Positions 25,456 to 35,305 of a DNA stretch of 64,000 bases are shown here, piece by piece. A program made the position numbers and the translations under genes. The DNA comes from Arthrobacter sp. N199823. Its GTDB lineage: Bacteria; Actinomycetota; Actinomycetes; Actinomycetales; Micrococcaceae. Under the pieces are notes generated by a model. The model was given only the letters and a program-made list of their open reading frames with translations, had not been told where the DNA came from and made no database searches. The first letter of the stretch is position 1. Every line of letters starts with the position of its first letter. The stretch lies in NCBI RefSeq assembly GCF_002929705.1, contig NZ_PJIN01000002.1:527296-591295 (forward strand), in the 5' to 3' direction.

Positions 25456-27008
25456 TGGGCATGGGAAGAGCCCTCTCCGTGGCGCTGGTGGGACTCAATG
25501 GGTACGTCATTGAAGTTGAGGCTGACATCGGCCAGACGCTGCCAAATTTTGTGCTGCTGGGACTTCCTGATGCCTCGCTGAATGAAGCTCGGGAGCGGAT
25601 TCGGTCAGCGGCCCAAAACTCCGGCATCCCGTTGAGTCGGCGGAAAATCACTGTGAATCTGGTGCCGGCATCACTTCCCAAAAAGGGATCAGGGTTTGAT
25701 CTGGCCATTGTGATGGCGGCCTTGAATGCGGCCGGCAACGTGCGCCGCACCGGTGGTACTGTGTTCCTCGCCGAGCTCGGACTGGACGGGCGGCTGCGCC
25801 CCGTGCGAGGCGTGCTCCCTGCCGTCTTGGCTGCGTTATCTGCCGGGTGCAGAGAATTTGTTGTGGGTACGGCCAACCTGGCCGAAGCACAGCTGGTCAA
25901 GGGTGCCAAGGTTCGCGGTTACGAGAATCTAGCTCAAGTGGCCATCGATTTTGACGCCGATCCCAAGGACCTTTGCGGTGTTGATGGTGGCTGGACTGGC
26001 GGTAACGCCGAGTCCAAGACAGGCCAGTCCACTGCTGCTGCGCAACCGCTGGCGGATCTATCAGAAGTGGCGGGCCAGCCAGTGGCCCGCCTGGCGTTGG
26101 AGATTGCCGCGGCCGGGGGACATCACCTGATGATGGTGGGACCACCGGGTTCCGGAAAAACCATGCTGGCGGAACGGCTACCTGGGCTGCTCCCTGATCT
26201 CAGTGATGCAGAGGCCATGGAAGTCACAGCCATTCATTCTCTGGACAACAGGGGCTCCGGCCTGATGGAGTTGGTGCGCCGTCCGCCCTATGAACGGCCG
26301 CACCACTCGGCTAGCACGGCGGCCATCATTGGCGGCGGAAGCGGCATCCCACGTCCGGGGGCCGCCACTCGCGCCCACCGGGGCGTGCTCTTCTTGGACG
26401 AGGCCCCCGAATTTGATAAGCGGGTTCTGGATGCGCTGCGCCAACCCCTGGAGAGCGGGGAATTGGTGTTGCACCGCTCGGCCGGCACTGCGTCCTATCC
26501 TGCCCGCTTCCAACTCGTGATGGCTGCGAATCCATGCCCCTGCGGGAAGGCTACCGGCAAAGGAATTAATTGTGAGTGCACGCCCATGGCCCGGCGCCGC
26601 TATTTTGGCCGGCTCTCGGGACCGCTGCTGGACCGGGTGGATATTCAACTTCAGGTCACCAAGGTGCAGCTGGCGCAACTAGCCGATTCCGGGCCACGAG
26701 AATCCAGCCAGCAAGTTGCCAGCCGCGTGCAGCTTGCCCGCACCATTGCCAGCGAGCGGCTTAAACCATGGGGGTTGGTGCACAACGCCGACCTCACAGG
26801 GAGAGTTCTGCGCGGGCCTTTGCGGCTAGGTGGCCACAGCACCGCACTGTTGGACAAGGCCATGGGAACAGGAGTCCTCAGCGCGCGAGGCTATGACCGC
26901 GTGTTGCGCCTGGCGTGGACCGTGGCGGATCTGCAGGGGCGCGAACGCCCTGACAGTGATGACGTGGGCCTGGCCCTGACATTGCGACAACGAGGAGAAA
27001 TATCATGA
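25455..27008 (+). CDS. comM: YifB/ComM family Mg-chelatase-like AAA+ ATPase
   Basis: A 517-residue AAA+ protein; the family member ComM is a branch-migration helicase in natural transformation. An N-terminal Lon-like substrate domain (GLPDASLNEARERIRSA, LPKKGSGFDLAIV) precedes Walker A MMVGPPGSGKTMLAERLP near residue 225 and Walker B GVLFLDEAPEF. A Cys-containing segment (NPCPCGKATGKGINCECT) follows. ATG after AAAGGGGTGG. Its end overlaps dprA by 4 bp. Confidence 0.95.
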   Translation: MGMGRALSVALVGLNGYVIEVEADIGQTLPNFVLLGLPDASLNEARERIRSAAQNSGIPLSRRKITVNLVPASLPKKGSGFDLAIVMAALNAAGNVRRTGGTVFLAELGLDGRLRPVRGVLPAVLAALSAGCREFVVGTANLAEAQLVKGAKVRGYENLAQVAIDFDADPKDLCGVDGGWTGGNAESKTGQSTAAAQPLADLSEVAGQPVARLALEIAAAGGHHLMMVGPPGSGKTMLAERLPGLLPDLSDAEAMEVTAIHSLDNRGSGLMELVRRPPYERPHHSASTAAIIGGGSGIPRPGAATRAHRGVLFLDEAPEFDKRVLDALRQPLESGELVLHRSAGTASYPARFQLVMAANPCPCGKATGKGINCECTPMARRRYFGRLSGPLLDRVDIQLQVTKVQLAQLADSGPRESSQQVASRVQLARTIASERLKPWGLVHNADLTGRVLRGPLRLGGHSTALLDKAMGTGVLSARGYDRVLRLAWTVADLQGRERPDSDDVGLALTLRQRGEIS

Positions 27009-28423
27009 ATGGCATTGAGCGCACCGAGGGGCCCGCGACGCGGCAAGTATTCAGCGCACAGGATAGCCCGGCTGCACCGAACAGCTCTGGCGGATACAAG
27101 AGCCCTGCCTGGCAGCCTGTGGCGTCCGGCATGGAAGCCAGGCAGAGTGGCTCCAATCGCGCCCTGCGCGTGGCTAGAGCGGCCTTGACCCGGCTGATGG
27201 AGCCTTCGGATTTGCCGGGGCTGGCACTCGTTCAAGTACTGGGGCCCCAGGACGCGCTGTCCTTGATACAAAGCAGCGATTCCTCCAATGCCCAGGTGGA
27301 ACAACGTGTTACTGAGGTTCTCAACGAGGCCGGAACCGAGCGGTGGACCGGCCTTGCGGAGGTGCTGACACGGTGGCGGCCACGGCTGGCTGATGTGGCA
27401 CCTGAACGTGACCTGGCAACGTTGGAAAGACTGCACGGGCAATTACTGGTCCCAGAAGACCCCTCCTGGCCCATGGCCCTTGAAGACCTCCAATTGGGGG
27501 CGCCGCTTGCCCTCTGGTGCAGGGGCAACCACGCCCTCATTCCTGAACAAGAGAAATGCATTGCCGTGGTGGGCTCTCGGGATAACACCAGTTACGGGGC
27601 CAATGTGAGCATGGAAATTGCCAGTTCATTGGTGCAACGTGACTTCACTGTGATTAGTGGCGGGGCGTATGGAATTGACGCCCATGCCCATAGGGGTGCC
27701 TTGAGTTCATCGTTGGGCATGATTGGAGCGCCCAACCAATCAGCAGGCCAAACCATCGGCGGCCCAGCACGTGGCCAGGGTTATGATGGAGACGATTTTG
27801 CCGATGGGGCACCGCCCACTATTGCTGTGATGGCCGGGGGAGTGGATAGGTTCTACCCCTCCGGGAATGAAGATCTATTGCGTACTATCGCCGAGCGCGG
27901 GCTGGTGATCGCCGAAGTCCCTCCGGGAACCAACCCCACGCGGTACCGCTTTCTGCAACGTAACCGTCTCATCGCTGCACTGTGTTCGGTCACCGTTGTG
28001 GTGGAGGCCCGCTGGCGGTCGGGCGCGCTGAACACGGCACATCATGCAGAATCCCTGAGTAGATTGGTGGGTGCCGTGCCCGGTTCTGTGTACTCGACAA
28101 ATTCTGCTGGCTGCCACCGGCTGCTCAAGGAAGGCTCAGCCGTGTGTGTCACGGATGCCGCTGATATCGCAGAGCTGGCAGGCGGCATCGGCCAACACCT
28201 TACTTTTGAACCCGAAGTTGTACCGGCTCTGCATGACGGATTGGGAACCTCAGACCTCTTGCTCCTGGATGCCCTGCCGCTGAGGACGGCAACATCCATT
28301 GAGAAGCTCTGCGTGGTGGCAGGACTAAGTGCGGCAACGGTGCTGGCAGGGCTAGGGCGGCTCGAGGCTCTCGGCCTGGCGGAACGGTTTGCTGGCGGCT
28401 GGAAACGCAAGAGCCGCAAGTGA
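27005..28423 (+). CDS. dprA: DNA-processing protein DprA
   Basis: A 472-residue protein that loads RecA on incoming single-stranded DNA. The Rossmann-like DprA core shows AVVGSRDNTSYG, SGGAYGIDAHAHRGAL, AGGVDRFYPSGN, VPPGTNPTRYRFLQRNR and ARWRSGALNTA. A C-terminal winged helix follows (about 405-470). Two oddities: an N-terminal extension of about 60 residues, and a glycine-rich insert of about 35 residues (GMIGAPNQSAGQTIGG region) after HRGAL. It overlaps comM. Confidence 0.93.
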   Translation: MNGIERTEGPATRQVFSAQDSPAAPNSSGGYKSPAWQPVASGMEARQSGSNRALRVARAALTRLMEPSDLPGLALVQVLGPQDALSLIQSSDSSNAQVEQRVTEVLNEAGTERWTGLAEVLTRWRPRLADVAPERDLATLERLHGQLLVPEDPSWPMALEDLQLGAPLALWCRGNHALIPEQEKCIAVVGSRDNTSYGANVSMEIASSLVQRDFTVISGGAYGIDAHAHRGALSSSLGMIGAPNQSAGQTIGGPARGQGYDGDDFADGAPPTIAVMAGGVDRFYPSGNEDLLRTIAERGLVIAEVPPGTNPTRYRFLQRNRLIAALCSVTVVVEARWRSGALNTAHHAESLSRLVGAVPGSVYSTNSAGCHRLLKEGSAVCVTDAADIAELAGGIGQHLTFEPEVVPALHDGLGTSDLLLLDALPLRTATSIEKLCVVAGLSAATVLAGLGRLEALGLAERFAGGWKRKSRK

Positions 28424-28494
28424 CGGCGTAGTTGGTGGAGCAATGATCCCGCCCGGACACAGACAAAACCTTGGGGCGGTGGCATTATGAGCCT

Positions 28495-29529
28495 ATGAGC
28501 ACCGATGCGGAGCCTGCAGTCCCCGCCCGCCGCCGGCGAAACACCCGGAGGAACATTTTGCTGGGTGTCCTGGCGCTCTTTCTGGCGGCAGCTCTGGGCA
28601 GTGTGGTGTTCGTTGCCAATCTTGGCCATACCATTGACACACAGACGCACAAGATTCCCGAGGCTTTTCCGAACGAGACGTCTCGGCCGCTCAAACCCAC
28701 AGCCGGTCCTGCCGCTAAAGCCATGAACATCTTGCTGCTCGGTAGTGACAGCCGCGGGGATTCCGTGGATTTGGCAGAAGGCGGCGATCCCTCCAATCAG
28801 CGCTCTGACATCATGATGTGGCTGAACATACCGGCCGATCGTAAGCACCTATACCTGATGTCCATTATGCGCGACACGTGGGTGGATATCCCCGGCGTTG
28901 GGCCAGCAAAAATCAATGCCGCCATGGCCTACGGCGGAGTTCCGCTGGTGGTCCAGACCCTTGAAGGGATGTTCAAGACCAGAATTGACCATGTTGCCAT
29001 AGTAGATTTTGAGGGATTCAAGTCCATCACCGACGCCCTCGGAGGAGTGCAGGTCAATGTGCCGCTTGACTTCACATCCCTGCACGGGCAATTCACGTTC
29101 AAGGCTGGCCCACAAAAGCTCAACGGTGACCAGGCGTTGGCGTTCGTCCGAGAACGGTACGCCTTCGTCGACGGAGACTACCAGCGAGTCAAGGACCAAC
29201 AGATCTTCCTGCGGGCCATGCTGAATGGAGTCCTCTCGGCCGCAACGTTGACCAACCCGCTGAAAGTGACTGATTTGGTGGACAAAATTTCTCCTTACGT
29301 CAGCGTGGATGCCAGCCTGGATTCTGGCACGATGGGTGCCTTGGCGCTGAGCCTGAAGAGTATCCGTGGCTCCGATGTTCTCACCTTCACCTTGCCCACC
29401 CTGGGCACCGGGAACAGCGCGGACGGTCAATCCATTGTCAACAGGGACGACTCCGCCATAGCCGGCATCGGCAAGGCACTGGGCAATGACACTCTTGGGG
29501 CCTACCTTCAGTCTGCCGGTCTTGGCTGA
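28495..29529 (+). CDS. LytR-CpsA-Psr (LCP) family cell-wall polymer ligase
   Basis: A 344-residue membrane-anchored protein that attaches glycopolymers to peptidoglycan. A short basic cytoplasmic tail (RRRRNTRRN) and one membrane segment (about 19-42) come before the extracytoplasmic LCP domain: LLLGSDSRGD, QRSDIMMWLNIP, SIMRDTWVDIPGVGPAKIN and ALAFVRERYAFVDGDYQR. The phosphate-binding Arg and Asp residues of the family are present. It sits between dprA and xerC. Confidence 0.9.
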   Translation: MSTDAEPAVPARRRRNTRRNILLGVLALFLAAALGSVVFVANLGHTIDTQTHKIPEAFPNETSRPLKPTAGPAAKAMNILLLGSDSRGDSVDLAEGGDPSNQRSDIMMWLNIPADRKHLYLMSIMRDTWVDIPGVGPAKINAAMAYGGVPLVVQTLEGMFKTRIDHVAIVDFEGFKSITDALGGVQVNVPLDFTSLHGQFTFKAGPQKLNGDQALAFVRERYAFVDGDYQRVKDQQIFLRAMLNGVLSAATLTNPLKVTDLVDKISPYVSVDASLDSGTMGALALSLKSIRGSDVLTFTLPTLGTGNSADGQSIVNRDDSAIAGIGKALGNDTLGAYLQSAGLG

Positions 29530-29631
29530 GCCATAAGCCAAATCCCCCACCCGGTATTTCCGCTGCCGCCAGAACAGACTGTGGCGGCGGGGTAACTTGC
29601 CACAGGCTGCCGGCTGGCGCACAGTGGAGGT

Positions 29632-30567
29632 GTGGATTCAGAAGAACGCGCCGCCTTACCGCCAGCTTTAGCCCAGGCGGCTGCTGCATTTGAGCGCTAC
29701 TTGCGTATGGAACGGGGCCGTTCCGAACACACCATCCGGGCATATCTGGGTGACCTGGACGCCTTGCTGATCCATGCCGTTGCTGACGGCAACACCTCGG
29801 TGGCGGACCTCGAACTTGGCTCCCTGCGCCGCTGGCTCGGTGAGCAGAGCAGTGCTGGCTTGGCCCGGTCAACCCTCGCACGCCGTGCAGCAACGGTCCG
29901 CAGCTTTACGGCCTGGGCGTTGCGTGAAGAACTCATCACAGTGGATCCGGCGCTCCGGCTGAAGGCCCCCCAACGGGAGAAGAAGCTACCTGCCGTCCTG
30001 CAGCAACAACAAGTACAACGGCTGTTGGATGAACTGATTGCGGCAACACAGACGCGGGACCCCATAGCCATCAGGGATCTGGCCATGGTGGAGCTGCTCT
30101 ATGCCACCGGCATCCGTGTGGGCGAGCTGGCTGGTCTGGACGTGGATGACATCAACCGCGAACGGCGCACCTTGAAGGTACTCGGTAAGGGCAACAAGGA
30201 GCGGACTGTTCCCTTTGGCGTTCCCGCTGACCGCGCCTTGGGCGCCTGGCTGGACTTTGCACGAGCACCATTACTCAAGCCCGGCACCGGAGCTGCGCTC
30301 TTTTTGGGCAAACGCGGCGGCAGGATCGATCAGCGAGCCGTACGCGCAGTGGTGGATAAGCTGTTGCAGGCCATGGGGGATACCTCCGCAACTGGTCCAC
30401 ACACACTGCGCCATTCTGCGGCTACACACCTGCTCGACGGCGGAGCCGACTTGAGAGCAGTGCAGGAAATTCTGGGGCATACCTCCCTGGCCACCACGCA
30501 GCTTTATACCCACGTTTCGGTGGAACGCCTGCGCGATAGCTACCGCACGGCCCACCCGCGGGCCTGA
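29632..30567 (+). CDS. xerC: Tyrosine recombinase XerC
   Basis: A 311-residue site-specific recombinase for resolving chromosome dimers. N-terminal SAM-like DNA-binding domain (SEHTIRAYLGDLDALL). The catalytic set is complete: Arg162 (TGIRVGEL), Lys186 (GKGNKER), His257 and Arg260 (HTLRHSAATHLL), His283 (LGHTSL) and Tyr292 (TQLYTHV). GTG start with AGTGGAGG just upstream. Its placement near dprA is the usual housekeeping location, so it is not a phage integrase. Confidence 0.95.
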   Translation: MDSEERAALPPALAQAAAAFERYLRMERGRSEHTIRAYLGDLDALLIHAVADGNTSVADLELGSLRRWLGEQSSAGLARSTLARRAATVRSFTAWALREELITVDPALRLKAPQREKKLPAVLQQQQVQRLLDELIAATQTRDPIAIRDLAMVELLYATGIRVGELAGLDVDDINRERRTLKVLGKGNKERTVPFGVPADRALGAWLDFARAPLLKPGTGAALFLGKRGGRIDQRAVRAVVDKLLQAMGDTSATGPHTLRHSAATHLLDGGADLRAVQEILGHTSLATTQLYTHVSVERLRDSYRTAHPRA

Positions 30568-30822
30568 TCACGCAGACGCACAAGTCATTACGGTGGCGTA
30601 ATCAGCCCGGCTACGGCACAATGAGAAGAAGTAAATCCATATAATCGAAAGATAATCATGGGCAGGTTCAAATGCTTGGACCGTAGCCCAGAAAAAAGCC
30701 AGATAATTCTCAAGAAATTTAGCTAAATCGGGACCATTCAAGGCTCCTGTGCATGACATGTTCCGCCTGCATCACGCAAGAAGGTCGTTGGGGAAGACGC
30801 ACCTACTGCTATGGAGGATGGA
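30568..30822. other. AT-rich intergenic region between xerC and DUF3145 gene
   Basis: 255 bp with reduced GC. A TATAAT at 30640-30645 may be a -10, but no good -35 lies at proper spacing. No gene is seen. Confidence 0.4.
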
Positions 30823-31326
30823 ATGAAGGTCGTATCAACGCGCGGTGTTTTGTTCGTGCACTCAGCCCCGGCTGTCATGTGCCCGCATATTGAATCATCC
30901 ATTGCTGCCGTGATGGAGCAGCGCTCGGACTTGCAGTGGACTGCACAGCCCGCGGCGCCCAATGTGCTGCGCACGGAAATTAGCTGGCAGGGTCCTGCGG
31001 GAACCGGTGCCCGGTTGGCTTCGGCGTTGCGTGGATGGGCCAACGTTCGCTATGAAGTCACCGAGGATCCCAGCCCCGGCGTGGACGGCTCGCGCTGGTC
31101 CCACACCCCCGAGCTGGGCATCTTCCACGCCGTCACAGACGTCCACGGAAACATCATGGTCTCCGAGGACCGGATCAGGTACGCCTACGAGGCTGGCAAG
31201 GGAGATCCTGCCATCGTCTACCAGGAGCTCTCCTTGGCACTCGGCGAGGCGTGGGATGAGGAACTGGAACCCTTCCGTCACGCCGCTGCAGGCGCCCCTG
31301 TCCGGTGGCTGCATCACGTAGGCTAG
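30823..31326 (+). CDS. DUF3145 family protein
   Basis: A 167-residue protein restricted to actinobacteria. Opening STRGVLFVHSAPAVMCPHIE and mid-segment GRWSHTPELG-like (SRWSHTPELGIFHAVTDVHG) mark the family. I prefer the ATG at 30823 because GGAGG lies 5 bp upstream. In Streptomyces a DUF3145 gene sits beside fabF as here, though convergent in this window. Function unknown; a role near lipid synthesis is only suggested by position. Confidence 0.88.
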   Translation: MKVVSTRGVLFVHSAPAVMCPHIESSIAAVMEQRSDLQWTAQPAAPNVLRTEISWQGPAGTGARLASALRGWANVRYEVTEDPSPGVDGSRWSHTPELGIFHAVTDVHGNIMVSEDRIRYAYEAGKGDPAIVYQELSLALGEAWDEELEPFRHAAAGAPVRWLHHVG

Positions 31327-31412
31327 TCAACCAGGCCTCCACATAGCCCGACTTGCCATGGAAATCCTCCCCACGGCAAGTCACTCATCGCGAGGCGCCT
31401 CCTAAACGATGC

Positions 31413-31463
31413 ACCAACGACGGCGGCGCTCACCTTCTAAAGGTGAGCGCCGCCGTCGTTGGT
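31413..31463. terminator. Bidirectional terminator between DUF3145 gene and fabF
   Basis: A 24-bp perfect stem beginning ACCAACGACGGCGGCGCTC with a 3-nt loop. It shares the ACGACGGCGG stem base with 1759-1808 and 51887-51944. Confidence 0.9.
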
Positions 31464-31568
31464 TAAAGGACTGAAATGCCACTGGCCACCAGCCGTCCGC
31501 GCAACCCTCGCAAGAAATCGAGAGGCTGGGCGGAACAACGGGTGGCCAGTAGAGAAGGCAGGAGCAGG

Positions 31569-32828
31569 CTACGCCATCTCCACCTTGGGACCGGTGCTGC
31601 GGATGGCCACAACAGCGTTGTGTCCGCCGAAGCCGAACGAGTTGTTCAGCGCCATAATCTCACCCTCGGGAAGTTCACGCGGGGTACCGGTGACAACATC
31701 TAGGGGGATTTCCGGGTCCTGGTTTTCCAAGTTGATGGTGACAGGGGCCAGGCGGTGGTAGACGGCCAACGCCGTCAAGACCGACTCCACGGCGCCGGAC
31801 GCGCCGAGCAGATGGCCCATCTGAGACTTGGTGGCCGAGACACAGACGTTCTCCAGGTGATCGCCCAATGCGGCCTTCAACGCTGTGTACTCCGGCTTGT
31901 CACCTACGGGTGTAGACGTGGCGTGAGCGTTGACGTGGACGACATCCTCAGGCAAGGCTCGCGCGTCGTACAAGGCACCCTTGAGGGCGCGGGTGGCACC
32001 CAGCCCCTGGGGGTCCGGAGCCGTGATGTGGTACGCGTCAGCGGTGACAGCGGTGCCAGCGAGCTCACCGTAGATGCGGGCCCCTCGAGCAAGAGCGTGC
32101 TCTTCGGCTTCCAACACCAGAGCGCCAGCACCTTCACCCATGACAAAGCCGTCACGGCTGATGTCGTAGGGCCGTGATGCGGTCTCGGGGGAGTCGTTGC
32201 GCTTGGACAGTGCCTGCATGGCGGCGAAGGAAGCCATCGGCATGGGGTGAATCGCTGCTTCGGCGCCACCGGCCATGACCACGTCGGCCTTGCCCGAGCG
32301 GATCAATTCCAGTGCAATGTGCAAGGCCTCGGTCCCTGATGCACACGCCGAGACGGGGGTGTGTGCACCGGCGCGAGCGCCCAGGTCCAAGCTGACAGCC
32401 GCGGCCGGGCCGTTGGGCATGAGCATGGGGACAGTCATGGGCAGAACGCGGCGGGGTCCCTTTTCGCGCAGGGTATCCCACGCATCAAGGAGGGTCCAGA
32501 CGCCACCAATGCCGGTAGCGAAGGCCACGGCGAGGCGGTCGTGGTCAACCTCTTCGATGCCTGAGTCCTTCCAGGCTTCGCGGGCGGCCACAACGGCAAA
32601 TTGAGTTGAGGGGTCCATGCGCTTGGCTTCAACGCGGCTCAGGACGTCTGTGGCAGGAGTTGAGGCCTTGGCTGCGAAATGTACGGGAAGTGCGTACTTT
32701 TCTACCCATTCATCGGTCAGCGTGTGGGTGCCGGAAACACCCTTCAGGGCGTTCTTCCACAGGGTGGGGACGTCGCCGCCAATGGGCGTGGTGGCGCCCA
32801 AGCCGGTGATGACTACTTTGCGGGCCAT
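31569..32828 (-). CDS. fabF: 3-oxoacyl-[acyl-carrier-protein] synthase II
   Basis: A 419-residue condensing enzyme that elongates acyl-ACP with malonyl-ACP. Active-site Cys162 in TPVSACASGTEALH, the two histidines in NAHATSTPVGD and MGHLLGASGA, and the C-terminal NNSFGFGGHNAVV loop are visible. It is the last gene of the fabD-fabH-acpP-fabF operon. Confidence 0.97.
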   Translation of the reverse strand: MARKVVITGLGATTPIGGDVPTLWKNALKGVSGTHTLTDEWVEKYALPVHFAAKASTPATDVLSRVEAKRMDPSTQFAVVAAREAWKDSGIEEVDHDRLAVAFATGIGGVWTLLDAWDTLREKGPRRVLPMTVPMLMPNGPAAAVSLDLGARAGAHTPVSACASGTEALHIALELIRSGKADVVMAGGAEAAIHPMPMASFAAMQALSKRNDSPETASRPYDISRDGFVMGEGAGALVLEAEEHALARGARIYGELAGTAVTADAYHITAPDPQGLGATRALKGALYDARALPEDVVHVNAHATSTPVGDKPEYTALKAALGDHLENVCVSATKSQMGHLLGASGAVESVLTALAVYHRLAPVTINLENQDPEIPLDVVTGTPRELPEGEIMALNNSFGFGGHNAVVAIRSTGPKVEMA

Positions 32829-32911
32829 GGTTCAACTCTCTACAAAAGTTTCGGGGGCAATGAAGGGTGTTGTGGTTGGCCGGTCTCGACGAGGGTCCGA
32901 CCAACCACAAG

Positions 32912-32937
32912 CCCGGTTCCGCTGGTGCGGAACCGGG
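32912..32937 (-). other. Hairpin between acpP and fabF
   Basis: CCCGGTTCCG pairs with CGGAACCGGG within the operon. No T-run is seen. It may stabilise acpP mRNA or attenuate fabF. Confidence 0.45.
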
Positions 32938-32956
32938 GACAATGCGAGGGGGCAGC

Positions 32957-33205
32957 TTACTTGCCCTGTGCGCCTTCGATGAAGCTGACAGCGTCGCCAA
33001 CAGTCTTGAGGTTCTTGACTTCCTCGTCCGGGATCTTCACATCAAACTTCTCTTCAGCGTTGACAACAATGGTCATCATGGAGATGGAGTCGATGTCCAG
33101 GTCATCCGTGAAGGACTTATCCAGCTCTACTGCCTCAGGGGCAAGGCCGGTCTCTTCGTTGACGATTTCGGCCAAACCGGCCAGGATTTCTTCGTTGCTA
33201 GCCAT
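32957..33205 (-). CDS. acpP: Acyl carrier protein
   Basis: An 82-residue carrier of growing fatty acyl chains. The phosphopantetheine site is DDLDIDSISMMTIV with Ser40; the usual DSL is DSI here. A strong AAGGAG ribosome site precedes the ATG, as expected for an abundant protein. It lies between fabH and fabF. Confidence 0.96.
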   Translation of the reverse strand: MASNEEILAGLAEIVNEETGLAPEAVELDKSFTDDLDIDSISMMTIVVNAEEKFDVKIPDEEVKNLKTVGDAVSFIEGAQGK

Positions 33206-33293
33206 TGATGGCTCCTTTTCATATTTTTTGCTGTGATCAAGGTATTGATCGGTCAGGCATATTGATCACCCCTCAAATGAGGGGGACGTGTTC

Positions 33294-34355
33294 TTAGGGA
33301 AGGCGCACCACTTGGGCGCCAAACACCAGTCCGGCACCAAAACCGATCTGCAGCGAAAGTTTACCGGAGAGCTCCGGGTTCTCTGCCAGTAGACGGTGTG
33401 TTGCCAAAGGAATGGAGGCTGCGGAGGTGTTGCCGGCGTCGGCAATGTCGCGGCCAATGATCACGTGCTCGGGAAGTTTCAGCTGCTTGGCAAGCTCATC
33501 GATGATGCGCATGTTTGCCTGATGCGGCACAAAAGCACCCAAATCATCAGCGGTAATGCCTGCTTCAACCAGGGCCTTCTTGGCCATCTTGGCCATTTCC
33601 CACACGGCCCAGCGGAACACTGTCTGGCCGTCCTGGCGCAGTGTGGGCCACAGGGTGGAGTGTGCCTCATCCGCAGCGGCGAGGGCAACGCCGTCGCCCT
33701 TCATGGCTTGTTCGCTGAAGTCACGAATGTCCAGCTGCGAGTGGGTCATGCCGATGGTGTCCCACTTGCTGCCATCTGATCCCCAGACCGAGGGGCTGAT
33801 GCCGGGCTCGTCGGAGGGTCCTATGACAACCGCGCCGGCTCCATCGCCCAGCAGGAAGGAGATGGTGCGCTCGTGGTTGTCGATCACGTCGGAGAGCTTT
33901 TCTACGCCAATGACCAGGACATAGTCAGCGGTGCCGGAGCGGACCAAAGCGTCAGCCTGGGCAATGCCATAGCAGTAGCCTGCGCAGGCGGCGGAGATGT
34001 CATAGGCCGGAGCAGGGGCTGCGCCGAGCTTCTCGGCGATCAATGCAGCGGCCGACGGCGTTGCGTAAGGGTGCGTCACCGTTGAGACCAGCACGGCACC
34101 AATTTGGGACGCTTCGATGCCTGACTTTTCGATGGCCTCGGCGCCGGCGGAGACTGCCATGTCCACCACGGAGATGTCCTTGGGGGCGCGGTGGCGGGTG
34201 ATGATGCCGGTGCGCTGCTGAATCCACTCATCGGAGGAATCGATCCACTGGCACACATCGTCGTTGGAGACGATCACGGACGGGCGGTACGCGCCAATGC
34301 CCAAAATCTGAGCTCCGGGACGGGTGGGGTTCTGCTTCAGCGTAGGGGTGCTCAC
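33294..34355 (-). CDS. fabH: 3-oxoacyl-[acyl-carrier-protein] synthase III
   Basis: A 353-residue initiating condensing enzyme that joins acyl-CoA to malonyl-ACP. The Cys-His-Asn set is Cys124 (ISAACAGYCYG), His278 (FVPHQANMRI) and Asn309 (DAGNTSAAS). A loop of about 20 residues (PGISPSVWGSDGSKWD) is typical of actinobacterial FabH. GTG start overlaps the fabD stop by 4 bp. Confidence 0.96.
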   Translation of the reverse strand: MSTPTLKQNPTRPGAQILGIGAYRPSVIVSNDDVCQWIDSSDEWIQQRTGIITRHRAPKDISVVDMAVSAGAEAIEKSGIEASQIGAVLVSTVTHPYATPSAAALIAEKLGAAPAPAYDISAACAGYCYGIAQADALVRSGTADYVLVIGVEKLSDVIDNHERTISFLLGDGAGAVVIGPSDEPGISPSVWGSDGSKWDTIGMTHSQLDIRDFSEQAMKGDGVALAAADEAHSTLWPTLRQDGQTVFRWAVWEMAKMAKKALVEAGITADDLGAFVPHQANMRIIDELAKQLKLPEHVIIGRDIADAGNTSAASIPLATHRLLAENPELSGKLSLQIGFGAGLVFGAQVVRLP

Positions 34356-35305
34356 AGTGTTCCTGCTTCCGGTGAAAGGTGTGCTGCCAGCAGTTCCTGG
34401 GCAGCGGGGAGGTCATCGGGCGTTTTGACTGCCACGGTGGTGATGCCGGGGATGCCACGCTTGGCCAGCCCTGTCAGGGTGCCTGCCGGAGCCAATTCAA
34501 TCAGCCCGGTCACGCCCATACCGGCCATGGTTTCCATGCACAGATCCCAGCGAACCGGGCGCGATACCTGGGCGATGAGAGACTCCAGTGCCGCTTCCCC
34601 GGAAGGTACCGCGGCGCCGTCGTAGTTGGAGAGCAGTGTCACGGCAGGTGTGTGCGTTGTTAGCGACGGAGCAAGGGCCTGGAGCGCGGAGACTGCCGGA
34701 GCCATGTGGTGCGTGTGGAACGCGCCGGCAACCTGCAGTGCAATGACACGGGCTTTGGCGGGCGGAGCGGCCACCAAGGCGGCGATCTGCTCCAGCGTTC
34801 CGGCAGCCACTGTCTGGCCCTTGGAGTTCATATTGGCGGGGGTAAGCCCAGCGGCTGCGATGGCGGCGAGGACCTCATCCGGGTCTCCGCCCACAACGGC
34901 TGCCATGCCTGTGGGGGTGGCAGCAGCGGCGTCAGCCATGCGATTGGCACGTTCACGGACAAAAGCCATGGCATCTGCGTTGGAGAGCGTACCGGTGAGG
35001 GCCGCAGCGGTAATCTCGCCCACGGAGTGGCCGGCTACCAGCATTTGTCCGGGGACCAGAGCCGCCGTGGCGTCATCGCCCAACAGCGCCTGTGCTGTGA
35101 TGAGCCCGGCAGCCACAATGAGGGGCTGGGCTACGGCCGTGTCTTTGATGGTTTCTGCATCTGAGGTTGTGCCGTGGGCCAGCAAATCAATGCCCGCGGC
35201 CTCACTCAGGGAAGCGAGTTGTTCTTGGACACCGGGGCGTTCCAGCCACGGTGAAAGGAATCCTGGGGATTGGGAGCCCTGACCCGGGCAGACTATTGCA
35301 AGCAC
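34352..35305 (-). CDS. fabD: Malonyl CoA-acyl carrier protein transacylase
   Basis: A 317-residue enzyme that loads malonyl groups on ACP. It starts MLAIVCPGQGSQSPGFL with GTG; Ser94 in VAGHSVGEITA is the nucleophile and His in GAFHTHHMAPA the partner. First gene of the fab operon, downstream of its regulator. Confidence 0.96.
   Translation of the reverse strand: MLAIVCPGQGSQSPGFLSPWLERPGVQEQLASLSEAAGIDLLAHGTTSDAETIKDTAVAQPLIVAAGLITAQALLGDDATAALVPGQMLVAGHSVGEITAAALTGTLSNADAMAFVRERANRMADAAAATPTGMAAVVGGDPDEVLAAIAAAGLTPANMNSKGQTVAAGTLEQIAALVAAPPAKARVIALQVAGAFHTHHMAPAVSALQALAPSLTTHTPAVTLLSNYDGAAVPSGEAALESLIAQVSRPVRWDLCMETMAGMGVTGLIELAPAGTLTGLAKRGIPGITTVAVKTPDDLPAAQELLAAHLSPEAGTL

Noticed and set aside
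29632-30567. Tyrosine recombinase as sign of a prophage or integrative element
   Set aside because: It matches XerC in length and location beside dprA; no attachment repeats or phage genes are near.
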